64,000 bases of DNA, from positions 1 through 64,000 of the forward strand of contig JBBIUE010000011.1 in the NCBI GenBank assembly GCA_037440405.1, read 5' to 3'. The DNA comes from JANMGV01 sp037440405 (GTDB lineage: Bacteria; Planctomycetota; Planctomycetia; Pirellulales; Pirellulaceae). The position numbers and the translations under genes are program-made. Under the pieces are notes generated by a model. It searched no databases, was not told the origin of the DNA, and saw only the letters and a list, made by a program, of their open reading frames with translations. Below, one piece after another: positions 9,053-17,519 of the stretch (position 1 is the stretch's first letter; the number at the start of each line of letters is the position of its first letter).

Positions 9053-10484
9053 TTCGCTCAATGGATTTCGCAAGCCTTTCAATGGATATGGCAAGTCCAT
9101 TAGTCGAAGGCAGATGCTTGCACAATCGGGCAGTGGATTTGGAATGCTGGCCGCCGCAGCCATGATCGCGAAGCTCGATTCGCATCGAAGTAGTTTCGCG
9201 GAGCAACTAGCGAGCGAGTCCATCCGTCCGAGGGCGAAGAGCGTTATCTTTCTCTTCATGGAAGGTGGGCCGAGCCACATCGATCTATTCGACCCCAAGC
9301 CCAAACTCAATGAATTGGCAGGACAACCACTGCCGCCGAGCTTTGGTACGGTGATCACGCCGATGGGTGAATATCAAGCTCCGCTCTTAGAGAGTCGTCG
9401 AAAATGGCGCCGTCACGGAAGCTGCGGTGCGTGGGTCTCGGATTGGCTCCCCAAAATTGCGGAGCACGTTGATGACATGGCCATTCTTCGATCTTGCTGG
9501 GGGAATGGACTGAACCACTCCAACGGCGTTTGCCAGATGAACTCGGGATCGACCCTGGCAGGACGGCCAAGCCTGGGTGCTTGGGTTTCCTACGGTTTGG
9601 GAAGCGAGAATGAGAACCTGCCGAGTTTCGTTGTCATCGAAGACAACCAAGGCAAAGTCATCAACGGACCACGGAATTGGAACGCTGGATTTATGCCAGC
9701 CAAATATCAAGGCGTTGCTTTTCGGAATGAAGGTAGCCCCATTGAATTCCTCAACAGTTCCATGAGTGCCGACAAGCAGCGACGAAAGCTTTCGCTGCTC
9801 TACCAGCTCAATAAGAATCACCTCGCGACCAGCGGATACGATGGTGAGCTCGAAGCTCGCATACGTTCCTTCGAACTTGCCTATCGAATGCAGGCCGAAG
9901 CTCCAGAAGCCATCGATCTTGCTCGAGAGTCCGAGGCAACGCATCGCCTGTATGGAATGAACGACAAGCGAACCGCAACCTTTGGAAGGAATTGCTTGTT
10001 CGCTCGTCGCCTTGTCGAGCGCGGTGTTCGGTTTGTGCAACTGTACCACGGTTCCGGCAGCCGCTGGGATGCCCATGCGGGACTTGAGAAAAACCATGCT
10101 GAACTCTGTCAGTCAAGCGATCTACCTATTGCCGGACTGCTGACAGACCTCAAACAACGCGGATTGTTGGATTCAACGCTGGTGATTTGGGGTGGCGAAT
10201 TTGGACGGACCCCGATGAGCGAAAAAGGGGACGGTCGCGATCACAATCCTTATGGCTTCACGATGTGGATGGCAGGTGGGGGCGTTCGCGGCGGACGAAC
10301 GATCGGATCGACGGACGAAATCGGACTTCGCGCCGTCGAGGATCGGCTTCATGTCCACGATATCCACGCCACCATTCTTTATCTGCTGGGAATCGATCAT
10401 GAAGCTCTCATCTATTATCATCAAGGTCGGCCCGAGCGAGCAACGCAGAACGAGGGTCGGGTCTGCAAGAAAATTTTTGCTTGA
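9042..10484 (+). CDS. DUF1501 protein with Tat leader
   Basis: A DUF1501 family protein of about 480 residues, related in fold to alkaline phosphatases and sulfatases. The leader ISRRQMLAQSGSGFGMLAAAA is a twin-arginine signal, so export in folded form is likely. Family motifs are FMEGGPSHIDLFDPKP, MNSGSTLAGRPSLGAWVSYGLGSENENLPSFVV (split over two motifs), NCLFARRLVERGVRFVQLYH, and WGGEFGRTPMSEKGDGRDHNPYGF. I prefer the ATG at 9042, which overlaps the end of the upstream PSD1 gene, over the ATG at 9012. Substrate unknown; the pairing with PSD1 suggests they act together outside the cytoplasm. Confidence 0.9.
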   Translation: MSSDSLNGFRKPFNGYGKSISRRQMLAQSGSGFGMLAAAAMIAKLDSHRSSFAEQLASESIRPRAKSVIFLFMEGGPSHIDLFDPKPKLNELAGQPLPPSFGTVITPMGEYQAPLLESRRKWRRHGSCGAWVSDWLPKIAEHVDDMAILRSCWGNGLNHSNGVCQMNSGSTLAGRPSLGAWVSYGLGSENENLPSFVVIEDNQGKVINGPRNWNAGFMPAKYQGVAFRNEGSPIEFLNSSMSADKQRRKLSLLYQLNKNHLATSGYDGELEARIRSFELAYRMQAEAPEAIDLARESEATHRLYGMNDKRTATFGRNCLFARRLVERGVRFVQLYHGSGSRWDAHAGLEKNHAELCQSSDLPIAGLLTDLKQRGLLDSTLVIWGGEFGRTPMSEKGDGRDHNPYGFTMWMAGGGVRGGRTIGSTDEIGLRAVEDRLHVHDIHATILYLLGIDHEALIYYHQGRPERATQNEGRVCKKIFA

Positions 10485-10997
10485 CGAGAAACCAATCCCG
10501 GAACATCGTCTCGCTCACGCTTCGGGCTTCTTTCTGATAGTATTCGGATCGGTTCGAAATGCTGGTCGAGTGCGAACCTTCCGAACCTGAGTTGTGTTCA
10601 TTGATTTCGGAGTAAAGTCGCTCTTTGGCTCTCGATGACGAGAGACCTTCCATATTCCAAGCAAGAGTGTCGCCGCGATTTCTGCGAATGGAATCGTTGC
10701 TTATCGATTCGATTGTCCCTCGCGATATTTGTTTTGGCCTCGCGGTTGATCGATGATTCGCTCCGATCGTACTCGTTAACTCTGCGATTGCCGACCGAGC
10801 CGAATTGGGTTACCTTCTTACCGTGCGGAAGGCAAAGATAGACCAGTCAGAAGCCGCGACGTTCGCGAGGAATCGACGACTCGTCTCTCACTACTGGATC
10901 GGGCTGGCATTCGTCAACCTCCCGCTTGTCTGTATCCTTGGCTACACCAAGAGTGACCGACCTAGAGTTGGTCGATCGTGCCCGTGGGAATGATTGA
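10485..10997. other. Intergenic stretch, no supported gene
   Basis: About 510 bases between the DUF1501 gene and the dehydrogenase. A 62-codon open frame at 10805-10993 contains one hydrophobic run (YWIGLAFVNLPLVCILG), but it has no ribosome binding site or known family, and I do not call it a gene. Confidence 0.4.
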
Positions 10998-12026
10998 GTG
11001 AAAGAACGTTGGAAGGTTGTTGTAACGGCTCGAGCTTTCTGGACTTGCGGTCAACATGCAAAAGCCATGTTGGAACAAGCGGATTGCGATGTCGAGTTCA
11101 GCCCAAATGCAGGACCGCTTCCGGCAGATCAGGTAGCAAGGCTCTGTCGAAGTGCCGATGCCGTCATCGCTTCCAGCGACCCCTACCATCGTGCGGTTTT
11201 TGATGAGTGTCCTCGTCTGAAGATCGTTGCTCGATGTGGTGTTGGAATCGATTCCGTCCATTTACAAGATGCCACCGCTCACGGAATCCTAGTCACCAAC
11301 ACTCCTGGAGCGATGACGGATGCGGTTGCCGATTATACATTTGCATTGCTCCTGGGATTGGTCCGTCATATTCCAGCAGGCTATGATGCGATGCGGCGCG
11401 GCAATTGGACCGAGTTCCCAGGGATCGAACTTCCAGGCAAGACGATCGGAATCGTCGGCTTCGGACTCATTGGGCAGGCCGTGGCACGACGAGCCTTGGG
11501 ATTTGACATGAAGGTCCTCGCCTACGACCCGATCCTGGTGGAGCAAGGTGGACATCGATCTTTCGATCGCGTTATGTTTACATCCCTGGATGAACTATTC
11601 GAGCAAAGCCATATCGTTTCGCTTCACTGCCCGAACCTTCCGGAAACATATCGCATGGTTGATGCTAAGCGCTTGGCCAAGATGCGTTCCGACGCTTATC
11701 TGATCAACACCGCGCGAGGCTCGCTCGTTGATGAGGATGCCCTGCTCAGCGCTCTGGAGAATCACCAGATTGCGGGAGCCGCGATTGATGTTTACGAGAA
11801 AGAGCCGTTGCCTGCGAACCATCGATTACGTTCAGCGCCTCGACTCTTGCTCACACCGCACAATGCTTTCAATTCGAGAGAGGCCGCCCGTAGAATGAGC
11901 GATACCTCTGCGCAATCCATCATCGACTGGAAGAACGGCATTCGTCCCAAACATTTATGTAATCCCGAAGTCTGCGACCAAACTTTAAGGAGTGTTTCGA
12001 ATCGCGATGCGAACCAACACAGTTAA
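10998..12026 (+). CDS. D-2-hydroxyacid dehydrogenase (SerA/PGDH-like)
   Basis: An NAD-dependent D-isomer-specific 2-hydroxyacid dehydrogenase of 342 residues. The Rossmann glycine motif GIVGFGLIGQAVARR lies near residues 150-165; the catalytic Arg is in NTARGSLVDEDALL, the Glu in YEKEPLP, and the His in LLTPHNAFNSREA. CGVGIDSVHL and NTPGAMTDAVADYTFALLLG are typical of the phosphoglycerate dehydrogenase subgroup, but no ACT domain is present, so the substrate is open. Start is GTG at 10998. The 3' end overlaps the aldolase start at 12007 by 20 bp, so the two are one operon. A pathway producing or consuming a 2-oxo or 2-hydroxy acid is likely. Confidence 0.88.
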   Translation: MKERWKVVVTARAFWTCGQHAKAMLEQADCDVEFSPNAGPLPADQVARLCRSADAVIASSDPYHRAVFDECPRLKIVARCGVGIDSVHLQDATAHGILVTNTPGAMTDAVADYTFALLLGLVRHIPAGYDAMRRGNWTEFPGIELPGKTIGIVGFGLIGQAVARRALGFDMKVLAYDPILVEQGGHRSFDRVMFTSLDELFEQSHIVSLHCPNLPETYRMVDAKRLAKMRSDAYLINTARGSLVDEDALLSALENHQIAGAAIDVYEKEPLPANHRLRSAPRLLLTPHNAFNSREAARRMSDTSAQSIIDWKNGIRPKHLCNPEVCDQTLRSVSNRDANQHS

Positions 12027-12801
12027 AAGTGCCCTTCGGGCCAAACAACCCCAATACGGAACCTGGTTGTCCCTTGCCAGTCCCCTTGCTGCTCGATTCA
12101 TGGCGAGGACGGGCATGCAGTGGCTGACCTTGGATATGGAACACACTCCGGTCGATTGGGAAACGGCAGCTTCCATTTTTGGCTGGATCGCGGAAGCGAA
12201 TTGCGTACCCTTGGTGCGCGTCCCGTCGATTTCCATGGAGAACGCAAAGCGAGCGCTTGATCTGGGTGCCTATGGAATCGTATTTCCCATGTGCAACTCG
12301 GTCGAGGAAGCGGAACTTGCCGTGGCCGCTTGTAAATACCCACCAGTTGGCCGGCGCAGTGTCGGTGGAAGTTTGCACGCGCTCAACTTCCAATGCACTC
12401 CTGCGGAGTACTATGCCAAGGCTAATGACGAGATTCTCGTCGTGATTCAGGCGGAACACGTTTTGGCGATTGATCGTTGCGAAGAAATTCTCTCGGTCCC
12501 TGGCATCGATGCTGTCTTTGTTGGCCCGAACGATCTGCTTTCGTCGATGCACAAAACGCCGCAAATGGAAACCGACGATCCCGAATTTGTAGCGGCGCTC
12601 GAGCGCGTTCGAAGCGTAGCTCTGTCTAAAGGAATTGCTCCTGGCATCCATGCAGCGGATGCCGAGGCAGCCAAACGCCGCGCCGCAAGCGGTTGGCAAT
12701 TCATCGCCATCGGCAGCGAATTGGGTTTCATGGCCGAGTCAGCAAGGCTCAACATCCAAGCGATACTTGGTGAGTCATCCAGCCAATCCGTCCGGTACTG
12801 A
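12007..12801 (+). CDS. HpcH/HpaI family aldolase
   Basis: A class II metal-dependent aldolase of about 264 residues in the HpcH/HpaI/citrate lyase beta fold. Visible marks are YGTWLSLASPLAARFMARTG, the substrate and metal loop WLTLDMEHTPVDW, PLVRVPSISMENAKRALDLGAYGIVFPM (two adjacent motifs), GRRSVGGSLHA, QAEHVLAIDRCEEIL, and the family motif FVGPNDLLSSM. Known members cleave 2-keto-3-deoxy sugar acids or 4-hydroxy-2-oxo acids to pyruvate and an aldehyde. It overlaps the upstream dehydrogenase gene; AAGGAG lies about 12 nt before the ATG chosen. The pairing suggests a two-step sugar-acid or keto-acid pathway, which is inference. Confidence 0.88.
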   Translation: MRTNTVKSALRAKQPQYGTWLSLASPLAARFMARTGMQWLTLDMEHTPVDWETAASIFGWIAEANCVPLVRVPSISMENAKRALDLGAYGIVFPMCNSVEEAELAVAACKYPPVGRRSVGGSLHALNFQCTPAEYYAKANDEILVVIQAEHVLAIDRCEEILSVPGIDAVFVGPNDLLSSMHKTPQMETDDPEFVAALERVRSVALSKGIAPGIHAADAEAAKRRAASGWQFIAIGSELGFMAESARLNIQAILGESSSQSVRY

Positions 12802-12901
12802 TCTTCTCCGATCGTCAATTCGATAGCGACAGCCGTCTCGGATCCTCAAGCCACCGACATCGACATTCTCATTCGGTTGCGATTCGAACCGATCCTTCAG
12901 C

Positions 12902-13471
12902 GGACTTAATACGAAGGACTGTTTCGCCAGCGAATGGGCCGTCCGCCACCTGCAGCGGCAGCAACTCGCGGAACTGGACCGCCTGCCGGTGCTTGACGAA
13001 CTGCTGTGCAATCCCGAGTGGGCAACACGCTTTGATGAAATCGTCGCCCGTATCAAGCCCGGTTTCGCCCCCATCGACTACCGCTGGGCGGCCCTCTCCT
13101 TCCGCAAACGCGGCCGGAACAAGCCCGAGGACAAGACGCTCGACCTGCCCCTGGACCGGCAATTGACGCTGTGCGACTGGGCCCAGCCCTTGGCGCCCAC
13201 CGGCCCGGGCCTGTACCTGATCTGCTCCGACGACCGGCCAACGTACGTCAACTAGGCCAGCGACCTGAACGACCAGATCATCCGCCACAAGGAAGCCGCC
13301 GGCGACGAACTGGTCCCGCCGTGGCTCGTCGACGGCTTCAGCCGCCCCAGCCGCATCGAATACGCCGAGTTCCTCCACTGCCCGCCCAAACAGCTCCAAG
13401 AAATGCGCATCATGCAGGTCGCCAAACTGCAGCCGTGGCTGAATCTGCTGGACTTCGGAGACGCGGCATGA
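12902..13471 (+). pseudogene. Decayed gene with GIY-YIG-like region
   Basis: A GC-rich frame reading KDCFASEWAVRHLQRQQLAE, then LDRLPVLDELLCNPEWATRF, RWAALSFRKRGR and LAPTGPGLYLICSDDRPTYVN. It is then interrupted by TAG at 13253-13255 and resumes in the same frame as ASDLNDQIIRHKEAAGDELV to QVAKLQPWLNLLDFGDAA, stop TGA at 13469. GLYLICSDDRPTYVN followed by ASDL and a conserved His looks like a GIY-YIG nuclease-type domain; I hold that at moderate confidence. No start codon is visible at the 5' side. The stop overlaps the ATG of the DUF262 remnant (ATGA), so they were once a coupled pair. Base composition differs clearly from both flanks. Confidence 0.6.
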
Positions 13472-13640
13472 ATGCAATCGATCGACCGTTTCAAAAATCA
13501 TCATTGGCACGACTCAGTTTGTGATCTCGGTTTTCCAGCGCGATTGCCGTTGGACCGAGACGCAGTGCGAGCAGCTTTGGAAGGACCTCCTGCTGATTGC
13601 CAACGATTCGACGGGGCGTGGTCACTTCATGTGTCCGAGT
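13468..13640 (+). pseudogene. DUF262 (GmrSD-like) N-terminal remnant
   Basis: The start MNAIDRPFQK is followed, after a one-base frame change in the A-rich run near 13495, by IIIGTTQFVISVFQRDCRW and TETQCEQLWKDLLLIAND. FQRDYxWTexQxxxLwxDl is the hallmark of the DUF262 N-terminus found in GmrSD type IV restriction proteins and related defence proteins. Similarity fades after RGHFM, so only the first 50 or so residues remain. It follows the decayed GIY-YIG-like gene with a 4-bp ATGA overlap. Confidence 0.65.
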
Positions 13641-13646
13641 GATCAA

Positions 13647-13893
13647 CATGCGAGTGATGGGCTACGGAACGTTTCGGCTTCCGCAAGATGCCGAAGCGAT
13701 GCTGCCATTCTGCGGCGAAACGATCTCCAGCCGCCGACATTTGCGCATTGCAGCTATTCGAGGAAGGCTGCGATACAAGAACGATCTGACCCATCGCCAG
13801 GATTACTGCGCAATGCTCTGCGAAATCGAACGCGCCGTCATAAATTCAAAAACGCTTGAAAAAATCAAACCCCATCGCGTTCCAGCTTGTTGA
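13647..13893 (+). other. Unassigned open fragment
   Basis: An open frame (MGYGTFRLPQDAEAMLPFC then RRHLRIAAIRGRLRYKN to AVINSKTLEKIK) that reads like a fragment of a basic protein. It directly follows the DUF262 remnant in a different frame and ends before a GC-rich hairpin. I do not recognise it. It may be another piece of the same decayed cassette. Confidence 0.3.
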
Positions 13894-13896
13894 TCT

Positions 13897-13929
13897 AATC
13901 AGCCGGAACGCGCTTGCGTCCGGTTGATT
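13897..13929. terminator. Strong hairpin, possible terminator
   Basis: AATCAGCCGGAACGC at 13897-13911 and GCGTCCGGTTGATT at 13916-13929 form a long stem with one bulge and one mismatch around a GCTT loop. No clear T-run follows on either strand, so it may be a terminator for the plus-strand debris or only a structural repeat. Confidence 0.4.
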
Positions 13930-13959
13930 CTTCAAAACTACTGAAAATTTAACCGTGAG

Positions 13960-14391
13960 CTAGCGCTCTACGGCTGATAATACGACTAAATCAACAAGCC
14001 TTGATACTCGATATCGATTTCTGTCGCAGCCATCTTCCCGCTCCGGTTTCAATTCGGAGTCGATGCACTTTTTGATTCCGGCATCATGACCGTAGTTTGA
14101 TTGAAAGGGAAACGCCGTTTCATCGACGAACGAGTCAAGCAGGAACACCCGCGACAGGCCCGATTCGCGACATTTCCAAGCCGCGCACATTTTTCCGATG
14201 CGGCTGCGGCGTGCTTGGATCATCGCGGGTGTCGAAGCAAGAATCAAGACATTGAGTTGAAGGGCACGCTCGCCTAAGGAGGGACCGTTTCTGATACTTG
14301 CTGCCGGTTGCTGCCTGTGCGGCTGAATGGTGCCTTTACTGCTGAATGTGAAAGTCGAACAGGCGATTGGCGATTGTCGCAGGCCCGTCAT
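13960..14391 (-). CDS. Doubtful open frame after the exported protein gene
   Basis: An open frame of 143 codons whose ATG overlaps the stop of the upstream gene (ATGA). The translation shows no signal peptide, motif or family that I recognise. The overlap is the only positive evidence, so this is a weak call; the 14.0-14.4 kb stretch may be non-coding debris. Confidence 0.2.
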   Translation of the reverse strand: MTGLRQSPIACSTFTFSSKGTIQPHRQQPAASIRNGPSLGERALQLNVLILASTPAMIQARRSRIGKMCAAWKCRESGLSRVFLLDSFVDETAFPFQSNYGHDAGIKKCIDSELKPEREDGCDRNRYRVSRLVDLVVLSAVER

Positions 14392-15119
14392 AAAGGCAGC
14401 AGGCCGAATGCTGCACCGGTGATGACGGTTTGTGTGCCGATGGCTCGTGCATCATACGGTGGTCGTTCACGTAGGAACGGAGCGACGCTGCCGGGACGGT
14501 AATAGCCAAGATTGTACAGATCCTCACTTGGTCGATGCAGCGTCATCATGTATGGCATCAATGGCAGCGTACCGAAGAATCGAGCGCCGGAAATCATCGG
14601 CTGCAAACACGGAAAACGTTCGTGTCCGTGGCGTTCCAGCATGACTTCCTGAAAATAAAGGGGTTTGTGGCAAATGCCTGATGGCTCCCAATAGCGATGA
14701 TGATGAGCGCCTTCGATACTGCGATCGATCCCCGTCGGCAATGGTCGCGGGGGCGGCAAGCGACCAACCGTGGAATCGGTCGGTTTCGCCCCTGTCCCGA
14801 TTCCATCGGTACTGATGTTGGGGACCTGAAGCGGCAAGACTTCGATTGGTTCCGTACTGCTTGGTCGAACGGGCACGGGTTGGATCAGTCCCGATCCGAC
14901 AGCTTCCTGTTCTTGCTCCCCAACGTTGGCACCGAGCGGAGAATTGAGCGTGAAGGATGGCGTTTCCGAAGTGCCTGCATTCCAACGAGGTAGGTTTGTC
15001 GACGCAAGATCGATTTGCTGTGCCATCGATGCATCGTTGGCAATCATCGTTAGGCCGAGCACGCAAGCCACTTGAGAGAAATAACCGGCGACCAACTTCC
15101 GCAGATTCCAATCGCGCAT
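14388..15119 (-). CDS. Exported proline-rich protein of unknown function
   Basis: A protein of about 243 residues with a signal peptide (LRKLVAGYFSQVACVLGLTM, ANDASMAQQ), a proline-rich variable half (PVPVRPSSTEPIEVLPLQVP, GRLPPPRPLPTG) and a conserved-looking C-terminal half: HRYWEPSGICHKPLYFQE, LERHGHERFPCLQPMISGARFFGTLP, YYRPGSVAPFLRERPPYD. The Trp-Glu-Pro and histidine-containing block with two cysteines reads like a conserved planctomycete envelope protein, but I know no function. I chose the ATG at 15119, directly before the signal sequence. It is divergent from the ABC ATPase gene. Confidence 0.7.
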   Translation of the reverse strand: MRDWNLRKLVAGYFSQVACVLGLTMIANDASMAQQIDLASTNLPRWNAGTSETPSFTLNSPLGANVGEQEQEAVGSGLIQPVPVRPSSTEPIEVLPLQVPNISTDGIGTGAKPTDSTVGRLPPPRPLPTGIDRSIEGAHHHRYWEPSGICHKPLYFQEVMLERHGHERFPCLQPMISGARFFGTLPLMPYMMTLHRPSEDLYNLGYYRPGSVAPFLRERPPYDARAIGTQTVITGAAFGLLPL

Positions 15120-15353
15120 TGATAAAATCCCGTCAACGAGTTGATACGGATTGAACTTTAGTGAAAAAAGCCGACTTGGGGTCCCGAGCAAGCTCGAGAG
15201 TCGGCCTTGCAGTCATTTTCGGATAACCCTCTCGTATCGCTTAACGTGCGTTTGTCGAAATTGGTTATGCTTCTGATTGTTCGCGATCTACAGATCACCT
15301 AGACGCTACAATCGATACGTTGTCCTCCAATCTTTCGGGATAGCTTGCGTAAC

Positions 15354-16523
15354 ATGCCACCTCCTGCGGTCGAACTGAGAAACATTTCCAAAAGCTTCGG
15401 CGGTCGGGAAGTTCTCAAAAAGCTCAACCTTGAAATCGAACCGCGCGAGTTCTTTGTTCTGCTTGGCGAGAACGGAAGTGGCAAGTCGACGATGCTGAGA
15501 CTGATTGCAGGTTTGGAAGCTCCCGACAGCGGCGAGATCTTTATGCATGGCAAGTCGGTCGGACGCCTCCCGCCAGTCGAACGGAGCGTTTCTTGCGTTC
15601 TTCAAGCTGGCGGCTACTACGACGATCTAAGCGTCAAGCGGAATCTTTTGTCGGTTACGCGCGGCGGCGCGACTCATCGATCCGCCGACGAATCGCGGTG
15701 CTCGGAAGTCATCCAGTGGCTCGATCTAGCTTCGCTCCTGGATCGCACGCCGAATAGCTTGTCTGGAGGCGAGTTACAACGGCTTGCACTAGCGCGAGGG
15801 CTGTGTCGAAGCGCCGATCTGATCCTTCTGGATGAACCGTTCTCACAAATGACTGCATCGGCCCGAATTCACAATCAACAAAGACTTCGCCAATTTCAGC
15901 AGAGCTCCAAATCGACCATGATTCATGTCACCCATAACGTCGAGGAAGCCATGTACTTAGCCGACCGATTGGCAGTGCTGCACGACGGGTTCATTCAGCA
16001 AATTGGCACGCCACAATCGCTTTTTGACAGCCCTAACAATTTATGCGTGGCGAGGATGTTGTGCCCTAAACTGAGTTTGTTTCGTGCGACAATTGTTCGA
16101 AATGAGCCGATCATCTCTGTTCGATTAGGCGACGAAACATTCGCGTTCCAAAGTGCGGGCCGAATTGAAGCGCTTAGCGAGGCCAAGCCATACTCCGTCC
16201 TGCTAGCCATTCGGCCCGAACTACTGGAAATCGACGACACCGAGCCAGCAAACTGTGGCCAGAGGCAATCAGGCGTACTGAAATTCCAGGTGCAAATCAT
16301 CGAAGTTCGGTACATCCTGGGCCAATGGCAGTATCTCTGTTCGATGCCGGATGGTTCCACCATCACCGTTCCACGGAGACATCGGGTCTCGCAATCGATG
16401 GGTGATCGTCTCGTTGTCTATGCTCCGCTCCCGTGTTTTCAGTTTTTTGACGCGAATACACAAAATCGGCTGGGCGTTGCTTTTCAGACGGCTTGGAATC
16501 GGGAAAACGAAATTCCGAGGTAG
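15354..16523 (+). CDS. ABC transporter ATPase, iron/sulfate/polyamine type
   Basis: An importer-type ATPase of about 389 residues. Walker A is GENGSGKST near residues 38-46, the signature is LSGGELQRLALARGL, Walker B is LILLDEPFSQM, and the switch His is in VTHNVEEAM. After the nucleotide domain, from about residue 240, lies a TOBE-like regulatory region (RPELLEIDD, PDGSTITVPRRHR), as in FbpC, CysA and PotA. No permease or binding protein gene is adjacent. An FbpB-like permease at 59377-60849 is the only candidate partner in the window. The residue after the Walker B Pro-Phe-Ser is Gln-Met where most family members have Asn-Leu-Asp, so the D-loop is unusual. Confidence 0.87.
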   Translation: MPPPAVELRNISKSFGGREVLKKLNLEIEPREFFVLLGENGSGKSTMLRLIAGLEAPDSGEIFMHGKSVGRLPPVERSVSCVLQAGGYYDDLSVKRNLLSVTRGGATHRSADESRCSEVIQWLDLASLLDRTPNSLSGGELQRLALARGLCRSADLILLDEPFSQMTASARIHNQQRLRQFQQSSKSTMIHVTHNVEEAMYLADRLAVLHDGFIQQIGTPQSLFDSPNNLCVARMLCPKLSLFRATIVRNEPIISVRLGDETFAFQSAGRIEALSEAKPYSVLLAIRPELLEIDDTEPANCGQRQSGVLKFQVQIIEVRYILGQWQYLCSMPDGSTITVPRRHRVSQSMGDRLVVYAPLPCFQFFDANTQNRLGVAFQTAWNRENEIPR

Positions 16524-16736
16524 CTTCTTGCGCATCATGGCGAATGCTAGAATGCGCCAATGGGCGATGAGCGAGCGGCCGATGAGGATCGATCAGCACA
16601 AACCGCTGAATGAGTGAAGGATCGGCGTTTCGTATGTCACGAACGATTTTGGCTGGCATTCGCTCACTTGCCGTTTGTCCCTGACGGAAATTTGAAGCCG
16701 TACGGATCAAAGAATTCAAGAAAGGAGTGGAGCGCC

Positions 16737-17519
16737 TTGTCGAACATTCGCTTGGGAGTTCAGCTTTCCAATCTTCGGCTCCCGCTGAAGGAGGGCCTTC
16801 AGGCAGCGGCTCGGTTGGGGGTGCAGGGTGTTGAGATCGACGCGAGGCAGGATTTGCATCTGGATGAAGTCAGCGGCACGGCGCTTCGGCAGATACGAAA
16901 GATGCTCGACGATTTCAAGCTTCGCGTGGCAGCTGTTCGTTTTCAGACTCGTCGAGGTTACGATTGCGCCGATGACTTGGACCGTCGAGTTGACGCGACC
17001 AAACGTGCATTTCGCTTCGCACAGGAACTGGGCTCGAATATCGTGGTGAATCAGATCGGATACGTCCAGTCAGACCATGAAGCGGAGACCATGCGGTTGC
17101 TTCGCGACGTTATGAGCGATTTGGGAAGGAGTTGTCAACACTTCGGCGTCATGATGGCCTGCGAGACGGGTTCCGAAAGTCTCGAGGACTTATTGAAATT
17201 TATTCAATCACTTGACAACGCCTATGTCGGAATCGCGCTCAATCCGGGAAATCTTTTCATCAACGGATTTGATTTGCAACCACTGTCCGCTGCATCGTCT
17301 CACATCGTTCTCGTTCATGTCAAAGACGGTGTTCGAGATCGGGCGCGTGGGAGAGGCACGGAAGTCCCGTTGGGGCAGGGCCTCGCCGAGTTCCCCGATA
17401 TCATTGGATGTCTGGCCGAACAGAATTACCAGGGGTTCTATATCATTGAACGGGAAAGTTCAAAACAGCCGCTTCGAGAAATTGCCGAAGCCGTCGAGTT
17501 CATGCGAAACGTTGCGTGA
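16737..17519 (+). CDS. Sugar phosphate isomerase/epimerase-like TIM barrel protein
   Basis: A protein of about 260 residues of the AP endonuclease 2/xylose isomerase-like TIM barrel family. Visible segments are IRLGVQLSNLRLPLKEGLQA, GVQGVEIDA, VNQIGYVQSD, MMACETGSESLEDLLKFI, VGIALNPGNLF, IVLVHVKDGV and GFYIIERESS; the Glu and His/Asp positions fit metal ligands of the family. The substrate cannot be told. I chose TTG at 16737 with AAAGGAG 7-8 nt upstream; the longer frame has no similarity. It ends 20 bp inside the convergent coiled-coil gene. Confidence 0.8.
   Translation: MSNIRLGVQLSNLRLPLKEGLQAAARLGVQGVEIDARQDLHLDEVSGTALRQIRKMLDDFKLRVAAVRFQTRRGYDCADDLDRRVDATKRAFRFAQELGSNIVVNQIGYVQSDHEAETMRLLRDVMSDLGRSCQHFGVMMACETGSESLEDLLKFIQSLDNAYVGIALNPGNLFINGFDLQPLSAASSHIVLVHVKDGVRDRARGRGTEVPLGQGLAEFPDIIGCLAEQNYQGFYIIERESSKQPLREIAEAVEFMRNVA

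Noticed and set aside
11920..12699. Open frame of 259 codons on the minus strand
   Set aside because: Antisense to the aldolase gene, whose motifs are intact; no similarity in the minus frame.
12869..13510. Open frame of 213 codons on the minus strand
   Set aside because: The translation is a low-complexity Ala/Gly/Val/Glu mixture, the mirror of the GC-rich GIY-YIG-like frame on the plus strand, which carries the recognisable motifs.
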